Shown here in pieces: positions 6,447 through 14,015 of a DNA stretch of 19,924 nucleotides. The DNA comes from DATBED01 sp036276195 (lineage in GTDB: Bacteria > Patescibacteriota > Saccharimonadia > Saccharimonadales > UBA4665), in contig DATBED010000001.1 in the NCBI GenBank assembly GCA_036276195.1, forward strand, positions 1-19,924. The letters are read 5' to 3'. The position numbers and the translations under genes are program-made. Positions within the stretch are counted from its first letter, which is position 1. Every line of letters starts with the position of its first letter. The notes beneath the pieces were generated by a model. The model ran no database searches. It was not told the origin of the DNA and saw only the letters and a program-made list of their open reading frames with translations.

Positions 6447-7295
6447 ATGGATGAGAAGGGGTTGGGCAAGCGCTTACAAGAGGCACGCCAGGCGGCCGGT
6501 TTAACGCAGCAGCAACTCTGCCACCAGGCCAATTTAAGCTTCTCTACTCTGGCTAAAATTGAACGCGGTGCTATTAAATCGCCATCTATCTTTACAATCC
6601 AGGCGATTGCTACGGCCTTAGGGACTGGTTTAGACGAACTAGTCGGCCAGTCTGCCCCTGGGAAACCAGGCCGGCAACTACTTAAAACGAAAAGCGGCGT
6701 CAGCTTTGTTTACTTCGACGTCAACGGCTGCCTGATCCACTTCTACCAGAGAGCCTTCGTTAAATTGTCAGCTGATACTGGTGTGCCGGCCGACATCGTG
6801 GAAGCGGCCTATTGGCAGTTTAACGACGACGTCTGTCGGGGTGAACTTAGTCTGTCCGACTTCAATACCAAACTGGCTGAACGCCTGGGCGTAGACAGTG
6901 TTACTTGGCAAGATTATTACCTGTCGACAATTGAGCCGATTCCGCAGATGCAGGAACTGCTGGTTTGGGCCAGCGAGCGCTACCGCGTCGGCCTGATGAC
7001 CAATATTATGCCCGGATTGGTGGGATCGATGCGCCGAGCCGGCCAGATCCCTGACTTGCAGTACGATGTCATTGTGGATTCTTCAGAGGTGGGAGCGATT
7101 AAGCCCGAGGCCAAAGTTTACGAAATTGCCATGGAGCGCGCCGGCGTATCAGCCGATGAGATCCTCTTGATTGACGACTCGCGCGTTAATCTGATGGCCG
7201 CCGGTAAGATGGGCTGGCATGTACTGTGGTTCGACGATTCGCGGCCCGAAGAAATGACCGACCGCGTCCGCGAAGCCCTCCAACCCGCTACCTAA
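6447..7295 (+). CDS. XRE-type HTH fused to a HAD-like hydrolase domain
   Basis: The 282-aa product joins a Cro/CI-type DNA-binding domain (residues ~7-67: GLTQQQLCHQANLSFSTLAKIERG) to a HAD domain (~86-270). HAD motif I reads YFDVNGCL, so the nucleophile D91 is present but the usual second Asp is N93. Motif II is LMTN (T185), motif III K219 in GAIKP, and motif IV LIDDS (D243, D244). The overall HAD fold and cap resemble the phosphoglycolate phosphatase/haloacid dehalogenase subfamily. It is probably a cytoplasmic transcription regulator whose HAD part binds or processes a small phosphorylated ligand, but with the second Asp lost it may only sense. ATG 6447 is preferred over 6441 because of the promoter position. 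Target genes are unknown. Confidence 0.85.
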   Translation: MDEKGLGKRLQEARQAAGLTQQQLCHQANLSFSTLAKIERGAIKSPSIFTIQAIATALGTGLDELVGQSAPGKPGRQLLKTKSGVSFVYFDVNGCLIHFYQRAFVKLSADTGVPADIVEAAYWQFNDDVCRGELSLSDFNTKLAERLGVDSVTWQDYYLSTIEPIPQMQELLVWASERYRVGLMTNIMPGLVGSMRRAGQIPDLQYDVIVDSSEVGAIKPEAKVYEIAMERAGVSADEILLIDDSRVNLMAAGKMGWHVLWFDDSRPEEMTDRVREALQPAT

Positions 7296-7312
7296 GCTAG
7301 GCGGCTGGAAGA

Positions 7313-7558
7313 CTATTTACTAACTGGCTGCTGTGGGTTTTCTTGCTGGTTCGGTTCATATGCATACGGATGATGAAAAGCATCAAGAGCATCGGCAGGA
7401 TCCACTTCTTGCGAAAAAGACTGCTCTGTTTTTTTGTCATTAACCTCTAACCTTATGATCCCCGTAAGCCGATTCCATTTCAGTGTAACGTCAATTCCGT
7501 CACTAATACGACGATCTAGCTCACGTTCAACAGGGTTTTCTGGTGCTGCTTCACTCAT
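7313..7558 (-). CDS. Small hypothetical protein (81 aa)
   Basis: An acidic, soluble 81-aa protein with ELDRRISDGIDVTLKWNRLTGIIRLEVNDKKTEQ, which looks like a small beta-rich core, and ALDAFHHPYAY before a Gln/Asn/Pro tail. I do not recognise the family. A TAAAAT hexamer 8 nt before its ATG gives it a near-leaderless promoter, and a likely valS terminator separates it from that gene, so it is probably its own unit. It is convergent with the XRE-HAD gene, with 17 nt between their stops. Confidence 0.6.
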   Translation of the reverse strand: MSEAAPENPVERELDRRISDGIDVTLKWNRLTGIIRLEVNDKKTEQSFSQEVDPADALDAFHHPYAYEPNQQENPQQPVSK

Positions 7559-7566
7559 AATGTCTT

Positions 7567-7572
7567 ATTTTA
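7567..7572 (-). promoter_or_regulatory. -10 of a near-leaderless promoter (gene at 7558)
   Basis: TAAAAT on the minus strand ends 8 nt before the ATG; TTGCCT 19 nt upstream is a possible -35. Confidence 0.4.
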
Positions 7573-7586
7573 TACGCCAAGAACAT

Positions 7587-7624
7587 AAAAAAGGCAAGGG
7601 GTGTGTGAAATTTCACACCACACC
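7587..7624 (-). terminator. Probable valS terminator
   Basis: Just past the valS stop, the minus strand has an imperfect hairpin centred on the 16-bp palindrome GTGTGAAATTTCACAC (7603-7618), extended by GGTG/CACC-type pairs with one bulge and one mismatch, then TTGCC and six T (A-run at 7587-7592). Confidence 0.55.
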
Positions 7625-7628
7625 AAGG

Positions 7629-10268
7629 TTAATTTGTGTTGAAACGCTTGAACTCGACGTCTAGGGCCTCAACAAGTTCCCTAGCCTCTTTTAGTTGGGT
7701 TTTGGTTTGTTCGACCACTGTTTTGGGAGCGTTTTTAACGTAATCTTTGTTGGCTAAGCGTGCCTCAAGTTGTTTGATGATGGCTTCTTGTTTGGCGCGC
7801 TTGCCTTCCAGTTCGCCTAAGTAAGCTTGGGCCGTGTTCTGGTCGATATCGAGCCAGCTACGGTGCTTGGTACTGGTGAGGAAGAGGCCGGTGCCGTCCT
7901 GAACCTCTGTTACATTTACTAGACCGGCCAGATGTTTAATAATGGCGGCGTTGTCACGCAAGAATGGCACGTCGGTGAAGTAAAGAGTGGCGTCTGCGAC
8001 CTTTAGAGCCCTAGTGATGTAGCGAGCCTCGCTAACGATCTGCTTGATCTCTTCGAAGTCGGCCGCGGCTTGCTTGTCGCCGGGCAACGGTTTTTGGAGG
8101 GTTTTGGCGGCTAGTACGGAGTCATTCTCCCAGTTCAAGGTTTGCCAGATTGTCTCTGTTACGAAGGGCGCAAACGGATGGGCTAGCAGCAGGACTTGTT
8201 CTAGAACGTGGGCCAATAATGCTTTGTTGAGCTCGGCTTTGCTGGCTTCTATGTACCAGTCGGCCAGGTCATCCCAGATGAAGTGGTACAACGTTTCGTA
8301 AGCTTCGCTAAAACGGAAATTGTCTAGATCCTTGCCTACTTTTTCTTGTGATGTTCGTATTTTGTCTAGTATCCAGTGATCGGCGGCCGACTTAGGCTCG
8401 ACCGCTTCCCCACTCTTTTCATCGCCTAGAACACCTTCGATATAGCGGGCGATGTTCCAGATTTTGTTGCTGAAGTTGCGGTTGGTGATGATTTTGCTGC
8501 GTCCAAACTTCTGATCATTGCCTGCCGACATGCCCTGAATCAAAGCGAAGCGCAAAGCGTCAGCGCCGTACTCCGGAATAACTTCCAGCGGATCGATAAC
8601 GGTAGCCGGATCGCTCTTACTCATCTTTTTACCCTGCTCGGTGCGAATAAGACCATGCAAGTAGACTTGCTTGAACGGTACCTCCCCTGTCATATAGGTG
8701 GTGGCCAGGATCATGCGCAGTACCCAAAAGAACAAGATGTCCCAGCCGGTCTCCATAACAGATGTGGGGTGATAGGCTTGGAAGTCGACACTTCGCTTTA
8801 AAATCTCTTCGAGCGACAGGCTGTAATCTTGGGCCAGTTTGGGGTCGATCAGCGTGCTCCAGGTCCATAAGGCCGAGCTGAACCAGGTGTCGAGCGTGTC
8901 CGGGTCTTGCTCCCACTCGCGCCAGCCCTCGCTGTGGTCGGTTGGCGGTTGCGTGCCGACGTAGGTCTCTTCCCTGCCGTCGGCATCGCTGCGGTACCAG
9001 ACCGGAATACGATGCCCCCACCAGATCTGGCGGCTGATACACCAGTCACGCAAGATGTCGATCCAATGAAAATAAATCTTCTCGAAGCGCTTGGGGATTA
9101 GCTCAATGTCGCCATCTTGGACCACGCCGCGCATGACATCTTTAAGGCTGCGCTGCTTCCCTTTCCAGTCAACGACTGGCTTGTTAACGTCAACGAACCA
9201 TTGCAGCCTAATTTGGGGCTCGATGACACCTTTACCACGGCTGTTAAGCGCGATGTTATGTATGTAACTGTTGTCTATGCCAACCAGCAGGCCTTTCTCT
9301 TTCAGCTTATCGACGATTTTTGGCCGGGCTTCTTCAATGGGCATGCCCTCAAACTCACCGGCTATCGGCAGCAGTTTCCCGTGAAAGTTGATGATCTGTT
9401 CCTTATCTAGGCCATGACGCTCGGCAATTTCGAAGTCCAATAAGCTGTGCCAAGGGGTTATGGTCATTACGCCGGTGCCGAAGTTCGGATCAGCCGCCTC
9501 ATCTTTAATAACCGTGGCCGTGACCTTGCCGTTGATCCACTCAGCTTCGAAAGTGTCGCCGTGTTTGTACTTGGCATAACGTTTGTCGTCGGGGTGCATT
9601 ACGACGTACTTATCGCCGAACTTGGTCTCTGGCCGGGCCGTGCCGATCTCGAACGGGCCGTATTTGAAGGTGTAAAGCTTACTTTGTTCTTCTTTGTGAT
9701 CAACCTCGTCGTCAGAGACGTTAGTTTCCAGTTTTGGATCCCAATTAACAATGCGATGACCTCTGTAAATCAGGCCATCGTTGTACATCTTCACAAAGGT
9801 TTCGTTGACGGCGCGGTTCAATGAGTCATCGAGGGTATAGCGCAGTCTGGTCCAGTCGGCGCTAGCGCCCATAGCTCGCATCTGGTTGATCATGGTGTCA
9901 CGACTGCTGCCTACGAATTCCGTCGTGAGCCTTAGAAACTCTTCCCTCCCAACTTCGTGTTTATCGGTTCCTTCTTTGGTCAGCTTAGTTTCCATGATGG
10001 CATTGACGGCTAGGGCGGCATGGTCTGTTCCGGGCAACCAAAGTACATCCTTACCCTGTTGGCGAGCATGTCGAGCCAGAATATCTTGCAAGGTTAGAAA
10101 AATAGCATGATGCACGCCAAGCGTCCCGGTCTCGTTCGGCGGCGGCATGGCAATCGAAAAATGCTCCTTATTGGAGTGAGGATCGGCCGTAAAAACGCCA
10201 CTCTTCTCCCAGAGAGCGTAAATATCACTCTCGTACTGGCTGGCCTCGTACACCTTCGGTAACTTCAT
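7629..10268 (-). CDS. valS: Valyl-tRNA synthetase
   Basis: A class Ia synthetase of 879 aa that charges tRNA-Val with valine. The HIGH-like motif is GVHH (51-54, in PPPNETGTLGVHHA), the KMSKS loop is at 548-552, and the ValRS-typical segments LWLPGTDHAALA, GTARPETKFGDKYVV (editing CP1 domain), WWGHRIPVWY and DTLDTWFSSALWTW are all present. The C-terminal ~65 residues form the coiled-coil arm (LGELEGKRAKQEAIIKQLEARL). The longest ORF starts at 10280, but TATGAT ends 7 nt before the ATG at 10268, so I prefer that start; a purine-rich GAGGTGG just upstream would alternatively serve 10277 or 10280. It has a likely terminator and no operon partner. Confidence 0.97.
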   Translation of the reverse strand: MKLPKVYEASQYESDIYALWEKSGVFTADPHSNKEHFSIAMPPPNETGTLGVHHAIFLTLQDILARHARQQGKDVLWLPGTDHAALAVNAIMETKLTKEGTDKHEVGREEFLRLTTEFVGSSRDTMINQMRAMGASADWTRLRYTLDDSLNRAVNETFVKMYNDGLIYRGHRIVNWDPKLETNVSDDEVDHKEEQSKLYTFKYGPFEIGTARPETKFGDKYVVMHPDDKRYAKYKHGDTFEAEWINGKVTATVIKDEAADPNFGTGVMTITPWHSLLDFEIAERHGLDKEQIINFHGKLLPIAGEFEGMPIEEARPKIVDKLKEKGLLVGIDNSYIHNIALNSRGKGVIEPQIRLQWFVDVNKPVVDWKGKQRSLKDVMRGVVQDGDIELIPKRFEKIYFHWIDILRDWCISRQIWWGHRIPVWYRSDADGREETYVGTQPPTDHSEGWREWEQDPDTLDTWFSSALWTWSTLIDPKLAQDYSLSLEEILKRSVDFQAYHPTSVMETGWDILFFWVLRMILATTYMTGEVPFKQVYLHGLIRTEQGKKMSKSDPATVIDPLEVIPEYGADALRFALIQGMSAGNDQKFGRSKIITNRNFSNKIWNIARYIEGVLGDEKSGEAVEPKSAADHWILDKIRTSQEKVGKDLDNFRFSEAYETLYHFIWDDLADWYIEASKAELNKALLAHVLEQVLLLAHPFAPFVTETIWQTLNWENDSVLAAKTLQKPLPGDKQAAADFEEIKQIVSEARYITRALKVADATLYFTDVPFLRDNAAIIKHLAGLVNVTEVQDGTGLFLTSTKHRSWLDIDQNTAQAYLGELEGKRAKQEAIIKQLEARLANKDYVKNAPKTVVEQTKTQLKEARELVEALDVEFKRFNTN

Positions 10269-10275
10269 GCTCCCC

Positions 10276-10281
10276 ATCATA
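10276..10281 (-). promoter_or_regulatory. -10 of a leaderless promoter (valS)
   Basis: TATGAT on the minus strand ends 7 nt before the ATG at 10268; its own bases contain the two upstream ATGs. No strong -35. Confidence 0.4.
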
Positions 10282-10328
10282 CCACCTCTGTAAAATTGTC
10301 GCTAGCGTTCGCTTTTAGTACGTTTTTA

Positions 10329-10337
10329 TGCTAAGGT
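10329..10337 (+). promoter_or_regulatory. Extended -10 of a leaderless promoter (gene at 10344)
   Basis: TGC-TAAGGT ends 6 nt before the ATG. It is nearly identical to the TGC-TAAGTT element before the gene at 17142. Confidence 0.4.
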
Positions 10338-10343
10338 AGCCAT

Positions 10344-10697
10344 ATGGAAAAACCGGCAGTTGATATGGAGGGTGTTGCATTGCATCTTGCGGAGATACTA
10401 CGGCAGGGCCAGACACAGGTAAGGGCAGACATCAAGGAGTTCGTAGGGACTTTTGGCTACAGTCCAAATTCGGTTGGCGACCTTATGAATAATGTTAAGG
10501 TGCTAAAACTTATAAGAGAGGCTGGCGTTATGCTCGAAACAGTAAGATATAAAAACACCGACATATTAAGAGATGGGCGGCTTGCCCTAGAGGAAACAGA
10601 TCTAGAAGCTAAAAAGGAACAGATAGATCGGCAAACGGACGATAGAATACAAAAATCGGTCCAGACGAATAGGGCACTAGGAAACTACGTTACATAG
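10344..10697 (+). CDS. Hypothetical protein (117 aa)
   Basis: A soluble, largely helical 117-aa protein (VALHLAEILRQGQTQVRADIKEF; a charged region LEETDLEAKKEQIDRQTDD near the end). I do not recognise the family. Its coding sequence is more AT-rich than the neighbouring valS and tsaD, which hints at an accessory gene. It overlaps the end of the convergent tsaD by 8 nt. Its promoter has an extended -10 at leaderless distance; AAGG within that element could also serve as a weak ribosome site. Confidence 0.6.
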   Translation: MEKPAVDMEGVALHLAEILRQGQTQVRADIKEFVGTFGYSPNSVGDLMNNVKVLKLIREAGVMLETVRYKNTDILRDGRLALEETDLEAKKEQIDRQTDDRIQKSVQTNRALGNYVT

Positions 10698-11748
10698 ATA
10701 GGTTTGGCTGGATTTCTAGGCTGTAGGGATCGGATGGGGGTTGGTTGAGGGAGGCTTTGAAGCAGCCGAGGGCGGCGATCATGGCGCCGTTGTCGGTGCA
10801 GAGCTGGGGGTCGGGGAAGGCAAGAGGCAGAGGAATGGCCTCTGTTAATTGGCGGCGCAGTTCGGTGCTGGCGGCCACTCCGCCGGCGATTATGACGCTT
10901 TTCGGCGAAAATTCCTCGTAAGCTAGTTTGGCCTTATCAACGATAGTTTCTATAGCCACGCGCTGGAAGCTGGCCGCGATGTCGGCCTTCTGGGCCTCAT
11001 TGAGCCGTTCTGCCAGCATTGTAGAGGGGAAAGCGTAGCCTTCATTAATCTGGGCCTGGGCCAGTCTTAAAACGGCTGTTTTGGGGCCGCTGAAGCTAAA
11101 ATCGTACTTGCTCATTTTGGCCTTGGGGACTTTGAACTTGTATGGGTCACCTTTTTGGGCGGCCTCGGCCACCGAAGGGCCGCCCGGGTAGGGCAGCCCC
11201 AGCATTTTAGCCACCTTATCAAAGGCTTCGCCGATGGCGTCATCTTGGGTTTGCCCTAAAAGGGTGTAATCGAAGTGGTCGCGGAAAAGCACTAGCTGAC
11301 TGTGACCGCCGCTGACGATGATGGCTAACATGGGGAGCTCCGGTGGCCGGGCAGGGAAGTGGTAACCAGGCAATGGCGATTCGGTTAAGAAATTGGCGTA
11401 AACATGCCCCTCGACATGATTGATGCCGTAGAGCGGCTTTTTGTGGGTTATGGCCAGAGTGCGAGCCGTCATAACACCTATCAGCAGGCTGCCGCCTAAG
11501 CCGGCGCCGTACGTCACGGCAATAGCGTCAATATCTGCCCAGGCGCAGGTTGCGCCGTCTAAGGCCTGCCGAATCACCGGTAAAATGGCCTCGATATGGC
11601 TGCGGGCGGCGATCTCGGGCACCACGCCGCCGTACGGCACATGCAGGTCCATGCTGGAAGCCACGGCGTTGCTCAACAGCTTATGCCCGTCTTCCACCAC
11701 GGCGGCGGCCGTCTCGTCGCAGCTGGTCTCAATCCCTAAAACTTTCAT
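10690..11748 (-). CDS. tsaD: tRNA N6-threonylcarbamoyladenosine transferase TsaD
   Basis: The 352-aa ASKHA-fold enzyme transfers the threonylcarbamoyl group to A37 of ANN-decoding tRNAs, acting with TsaB/TsaE-type partners in the cytoplasm. Diagnostic segments are GIETSCDETAAAVV (5-18), PEIAARSH (44-51), the metal-binding NHVEGH (H111, H115), IVSGGHSQLV (144-153), GEAFDKVAKMLGLPYPGGP and ALxxPQLCTDNGAMIA near the end. The longest ORF begins at a TTG (11757); the ATG at 11748 matches the family N-terminus (KVLGIETSCDET) and sits 8 nt after a TATACT -10. It is divergent from the MurE-like gene and shares its promoter core. Partners TsaB, TsaC and TsaE are not in this window. Confidence 0.96.
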   Translation of the reverse strand: MKVLGIETSCDETAAAVVEDGHKLLSNAVASSMDLHVPYGGVVPEIAARSHIEAILPVIRQALDGATCAWADIDAIAVTYGAGLGGSLLIGVMTARTLAITHKKPLYGINHVEGHVYANFLTESPLPGYHFPARPPELPMLAIIVSGGHSQLVLFRDHFDYTLLGQTQDDAIGEAFDKVAKMLGLPYPGGPSVAEAAQKGDPYKFKVPKAKMSKYDFSFSGPKTAVLRLAQAQINEGYAFPSTMLAERLNEAQKADIAASFQRVAIETIVDKAKLAYEEFSPKSVIIAGGVAASTELRRQLTEAIPLPLAFPDPQLCTDNGAMIAALGCFKASLNQPPSDPYSLEIQPNLSM

Positions 11749-11756
11749 CGTTCTCA

Positions 11757-11764
11757 AGTATACT
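11757..11764. promoter_or_regulatory. Shared symmetric -10 for tsaD and the MurE-like gene
   Basis: The 8-bp palindrome AGTATACT contains TATACT on both strands. On the minus strand it ends 8 nt before tsaD's ATG (11748), and on the plus strand 7 nt before the MurE-like ATG (11772). No good -35 is seen on either side. Confidence 0.6.
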
Positions 11765-11771
11765 GGATGGC

Positions 11772-13070
11772 ATGAGCTTTAGAAGCCTGGTAAAAAAGCT
11801 GATTCCTAGCGGATTATTTGACGAGATTGAGCCATATGGCCATTTGGCCGAGGCTTTCATTAGACATGCGCTGGCCGGCTTCCCGGGCCGCGGTCTGAAG
11901 ATCATAGGTGTTACTGGCACCAACGGCAAGACCTCGACGGCCTTTATGATTCACCGTATGTTAACCGAATCCGGCTTTAAAACCGGCTTGATGACTACGG
12001 TGGCCTACGGTGTTGACGATGATATCAAGAACCAAGTGCAACACTATACCAACGTGCCAGTACCGGAGTTTATTAGGCGTTTAAAATGGATGCGCACCCA
12101 GAAAATTGACTGGCTGGTGTTGGAAGTGACAAGCCAAGGGCTGGCCCAGCACCGGGTATATGGTGTGCCGTTCTCTGTTGGCGTACTGACTAACATCACG
12201 CACGAGCACCTGGATTACCACAAGACGTTTAAGCGCTACGTTGAGGCCAAACGGCTGCTGTTCAAACGGGTGGCGCGCAATCGAAAGGGTCTGCGAACCG
12301 GCATTGCCAACGCCGACGACCCAAATGGCGAGTACTTCGCCAAAACCACGCCGCATCCGGTGTTGTATGGTCTTGAAAAGGGCGATGTGCGCGCTAAAAA
12401 CCTCAAATTGTCGCCCGCGGGCAGCGACTTTACGGCGGCAGCCAGCGACGCGGTCTATCAGATTCACTGCAACATTCCCGGTGGCTTTTATGTGCAGAAC
12501 ACCTTGGCGGCGGTGTGCGTTGGCCGGGCGCTTGGCCTTAGCAAGCAACAGATAGAGCAGGGAATTGCCGCCCTCAAGGGCGTGGAGGGCCGCATGACCA
12601 CCATCGACGAAGGCCAAGACTTTGACGTAATCGTCGACTACGCCCACACGCCAGACAGCTTCGAGAAGCTGTTTAAAGATATGAAGCCGCTAACCAAAGG
12701 CAAACTGATCGTGATGTTCGGTAGTGCCGGCCGCCGCGACGAGGCCAAGCGGGCCACGCAGGGCGAGCTGGCCGGCAAATACGCCGATGAGGTGGTACTG
12801 ACCGAAGAAGACGACCGTGACATAGACGGCCTGCAAATTCTCAACGAAATAGCTGCCGGAGCCAAAAAGGCCGGCAAAGTTCAAGGCAAAGATCTATTCC
12901 TAATGCTCGATCGCCCCGAAGGCATAAACTTCACTCTCAAACGGGCCAAAAAGGGCGACACGGTATTACTGTTGGGCAAAGGTCACGAAAAAACCATCGA
13001 ACGCGCCGACGGCGAGCACCCTTGGGACGAAATCACCACCACCCACGCTACATTGAGAAAACTTAGGTAA
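11772..13070 (+). CDS. MurE-like Mur ligase lacking the N-terminal domain
   Basis: The 432-aa protein is an ATP-dependent amide ligase of the Mur family, closest to MurE (UDP-MurNAc-tripeptide synthetase). Seen: P-loop GVTGTNGKTST (46-56), LEVTSQGLAQHRV (118-129; MurE has VSSHGL), TNITHEHLDYHKTFKRYVEAKRLLF with the lysine expected to be carbamylated (K160), and a C-terminal domain with DYAHTPDSF (289-297), FGSAGRRDEAKR and LLGKGHEK. MurE normally has ~100 residues of UDP-binding domain 1 before the P-loop; here there are 45. The amino-acid specificity motif DNPR reads EDDR (346-349), keeping the Arg of meso-DAP enzymes. The frame is open back to 11550 but that part lies antisense to tsaD; ATG 11772 fits the promoter. 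Likely role: peptidoglycan stem-peptide synthesis, substrate uncertain. Confidence 0.85.
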   Translation: MSFRSLVKKLIPSGLFDEIEPYGHLAEAFIRHALAGFPGRGLKIIGVTGTNGKTSTAFMIHRMLTESGFKTGLMTTVAYGVDDDIKNQVQHYTNVPVPEFIRRLKWMRTQKIDWLVLEVTSQGLAQHRVYGVPFSVGVLTNITHEHLDYHKTFKRYVEAKRLLFKRVARNRKGLRTGIANADDPNGEYFAKTTPHPVLYGLEKGDVRAKNLKLSPAGSDFTAAASDAVYQIHCNIPGGFYVQNTLAAVCVGRALGLSKQQIEQGIAALKGVEGRMTTIDEGQDFDVIVDYAHTPDSFEKLFKDMKPLTKGKLIVMFGSAGRRDEAKRATQGELAGKYADEVVLTEEDDRDIDGLQILNEIAAGAKKAGKVQGKDLFLMLDRPEGINFTLKRAKKGDTVLLLGKGHEKTIERADGEHPWDEITTTHATLRKLR

Positions 13071-13902
13071 CCTTAGTTTTTAAACGTGCTATAAGTGCGT
13101 GTCGCCACTCTTCAATCCTGACTGATGATTTTTCACCTAAAGGAAGAGAAAAAACCGAGTCATCCAATAAAGAAGTATCCTCAAGAGCTTCACGGTTTCT
13201 GACAGCCATTCCTAGTAACCTAAAAATAAGCTCTGCTTCATAATTTGGTCTTATAACTATTTCTGGATCATTCTCAGTAGGAACTCTAGTGTTTCCCGAA
13301 TACCAGAGACGATTTAGTAAATCCTCCCTATCTGTACCTACCAAGGGCATGGGAACTACTGTTGCTATTGCCCCTTTTCTTTCGCCAGAAGCCAATATTT
13401 TATATTCTGGCTTTTTGTCTTGAGATGAAACTCCTTGTCTACTGTCTTGGGCGGCAACCACATAAAGTCTTGTCTTTTGCTCATCACCTCTATGCCGCTC
13501 AACAATATCTACTAATTCAGTTATAGTGCCACCTTTTTGAACTTCATCTATGATCAAAAGCCGATCTGCTTCTTTTAGGGTGGTGCTGTGGCGGGCTACT
13601 ATAGCGTGCTTATGTTGGTTTCTAAGAGTGCCCTTTTTAATATCGTGGTCAGGCCCCTCAAAATCGTAGCTACCTATGGGCAATTGAATAATGCCATTAC
13701 CGGCCATAGTATGCTCTTCGTCGGCATAACCGTCAGCTGCCCAGAAAATAGGCATTGCACCTCGTTCAGGCAGAAGGATTAATACTTCACCGGCGTTAGC
13801 AACTGCTGTACGGACTACATCTGCGGAAAGAATAAAGTTGCCCACCTGGGTAGGGGACATCCTTACTAGTCGATCTAGTGCGCCAGGAGCCGCTTCAGAC
13901 AT
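13063..13902 (-). CDS. Phosphoribosyltransferase-like protein
   Basis: The 279-aa protein has a PRPP-binding type loop, RLLIIDEVQKGGTITELVDIV (114-134; the usual form is VLLVDDVxxTGxT), preceded by LILLPERGAMPI (41-52), which matches the 'RGG' strand of type I phosphoribosyltransferases. The N- and C-terminal extensions are unfamiliar, so the reaction is not assignable; it may be a nucleotide-metabolism or RNA-biology PRTase. The longest ORF starts at a TTG (13920), but a consensus TATAAT lies exactly 6 nt before ATG 13902. It is divergent from the EndoU gene, overlaps the end of the MurE-like gene by 8 nt, and is more AT-rich than that neighbour, which suggests an accessory gene. Confidence 0.65.
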   Translation of the reverse strand: MSEAAPGALDRLVRMSPTQVGNFILSADVVRTAVANAGEVLILLPERGAMPIFWAADGYADEEHTMAGNGIIQLPIGSYDFEGPDHDIKKGTLRNQHKHAIVARHSTTLKEADRLLIIDEVQKGGTITELVDIVERHRGDEQKTRLYVVAAQDSRQGVSSQDKKPEYKILASGERKGAIATVVPMPLVGTDREDLLNRLWYSGNTRVPTENDPEIVIRPNYEAELIFRLLGMAVRNREALEDTSLLDDSVFSLPLGEKSSVRIEEWRHALIARLKTKVT

Positions 13903-13908
13903 ATAGAA

Positions 13909-13936
13909 ATTATAACACAACGCTAAGAATTTTCAA
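13909..13936 (-). promoter_or_regulatory. Promoter of the PRTase-like gene
   Basis: On the minus strand TTGAAA (13936-13931), a 16-nt spacer and consensus TATAAT (13914-13909) ending 6 nt before the ATG: a strong leaderless promoter. Confidence 0.65.
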
Positions 13937-13988
13937 GGCGGACCATTGGCGGATCATTTAAACTACTATTGTTAAATAAGCAAAAGCA

Positions 13989-13997
13989 TGCTAGAAT
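13989..13997 (+). promoter_or_regulatory. Extended -10 for the EndoU gene
   Basis: TGC-TAGAAT lies 18 nt before the ATG at 14016, giving a leader of roughly a dozen A/T bases without a Shine-Dalgarno sequence. Confidence 0.4.
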
Positions 13998-14015
13998 AAT
14001 AATAATTAATTTATT

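Noticed and set aside
8629..9101. Several overlapping ORFs inside valS
   Set aside because: All are off-frame shadows of a full-length synthetase gene.
11550..11771. Upstream extension of the MurE-like frame (74 extra codons)
   Set aside because: It lies wholly antisense to tsaD, is Arg/Pro-rich and unlike MurE domain 1; promoter and family both favour ATG 11772.
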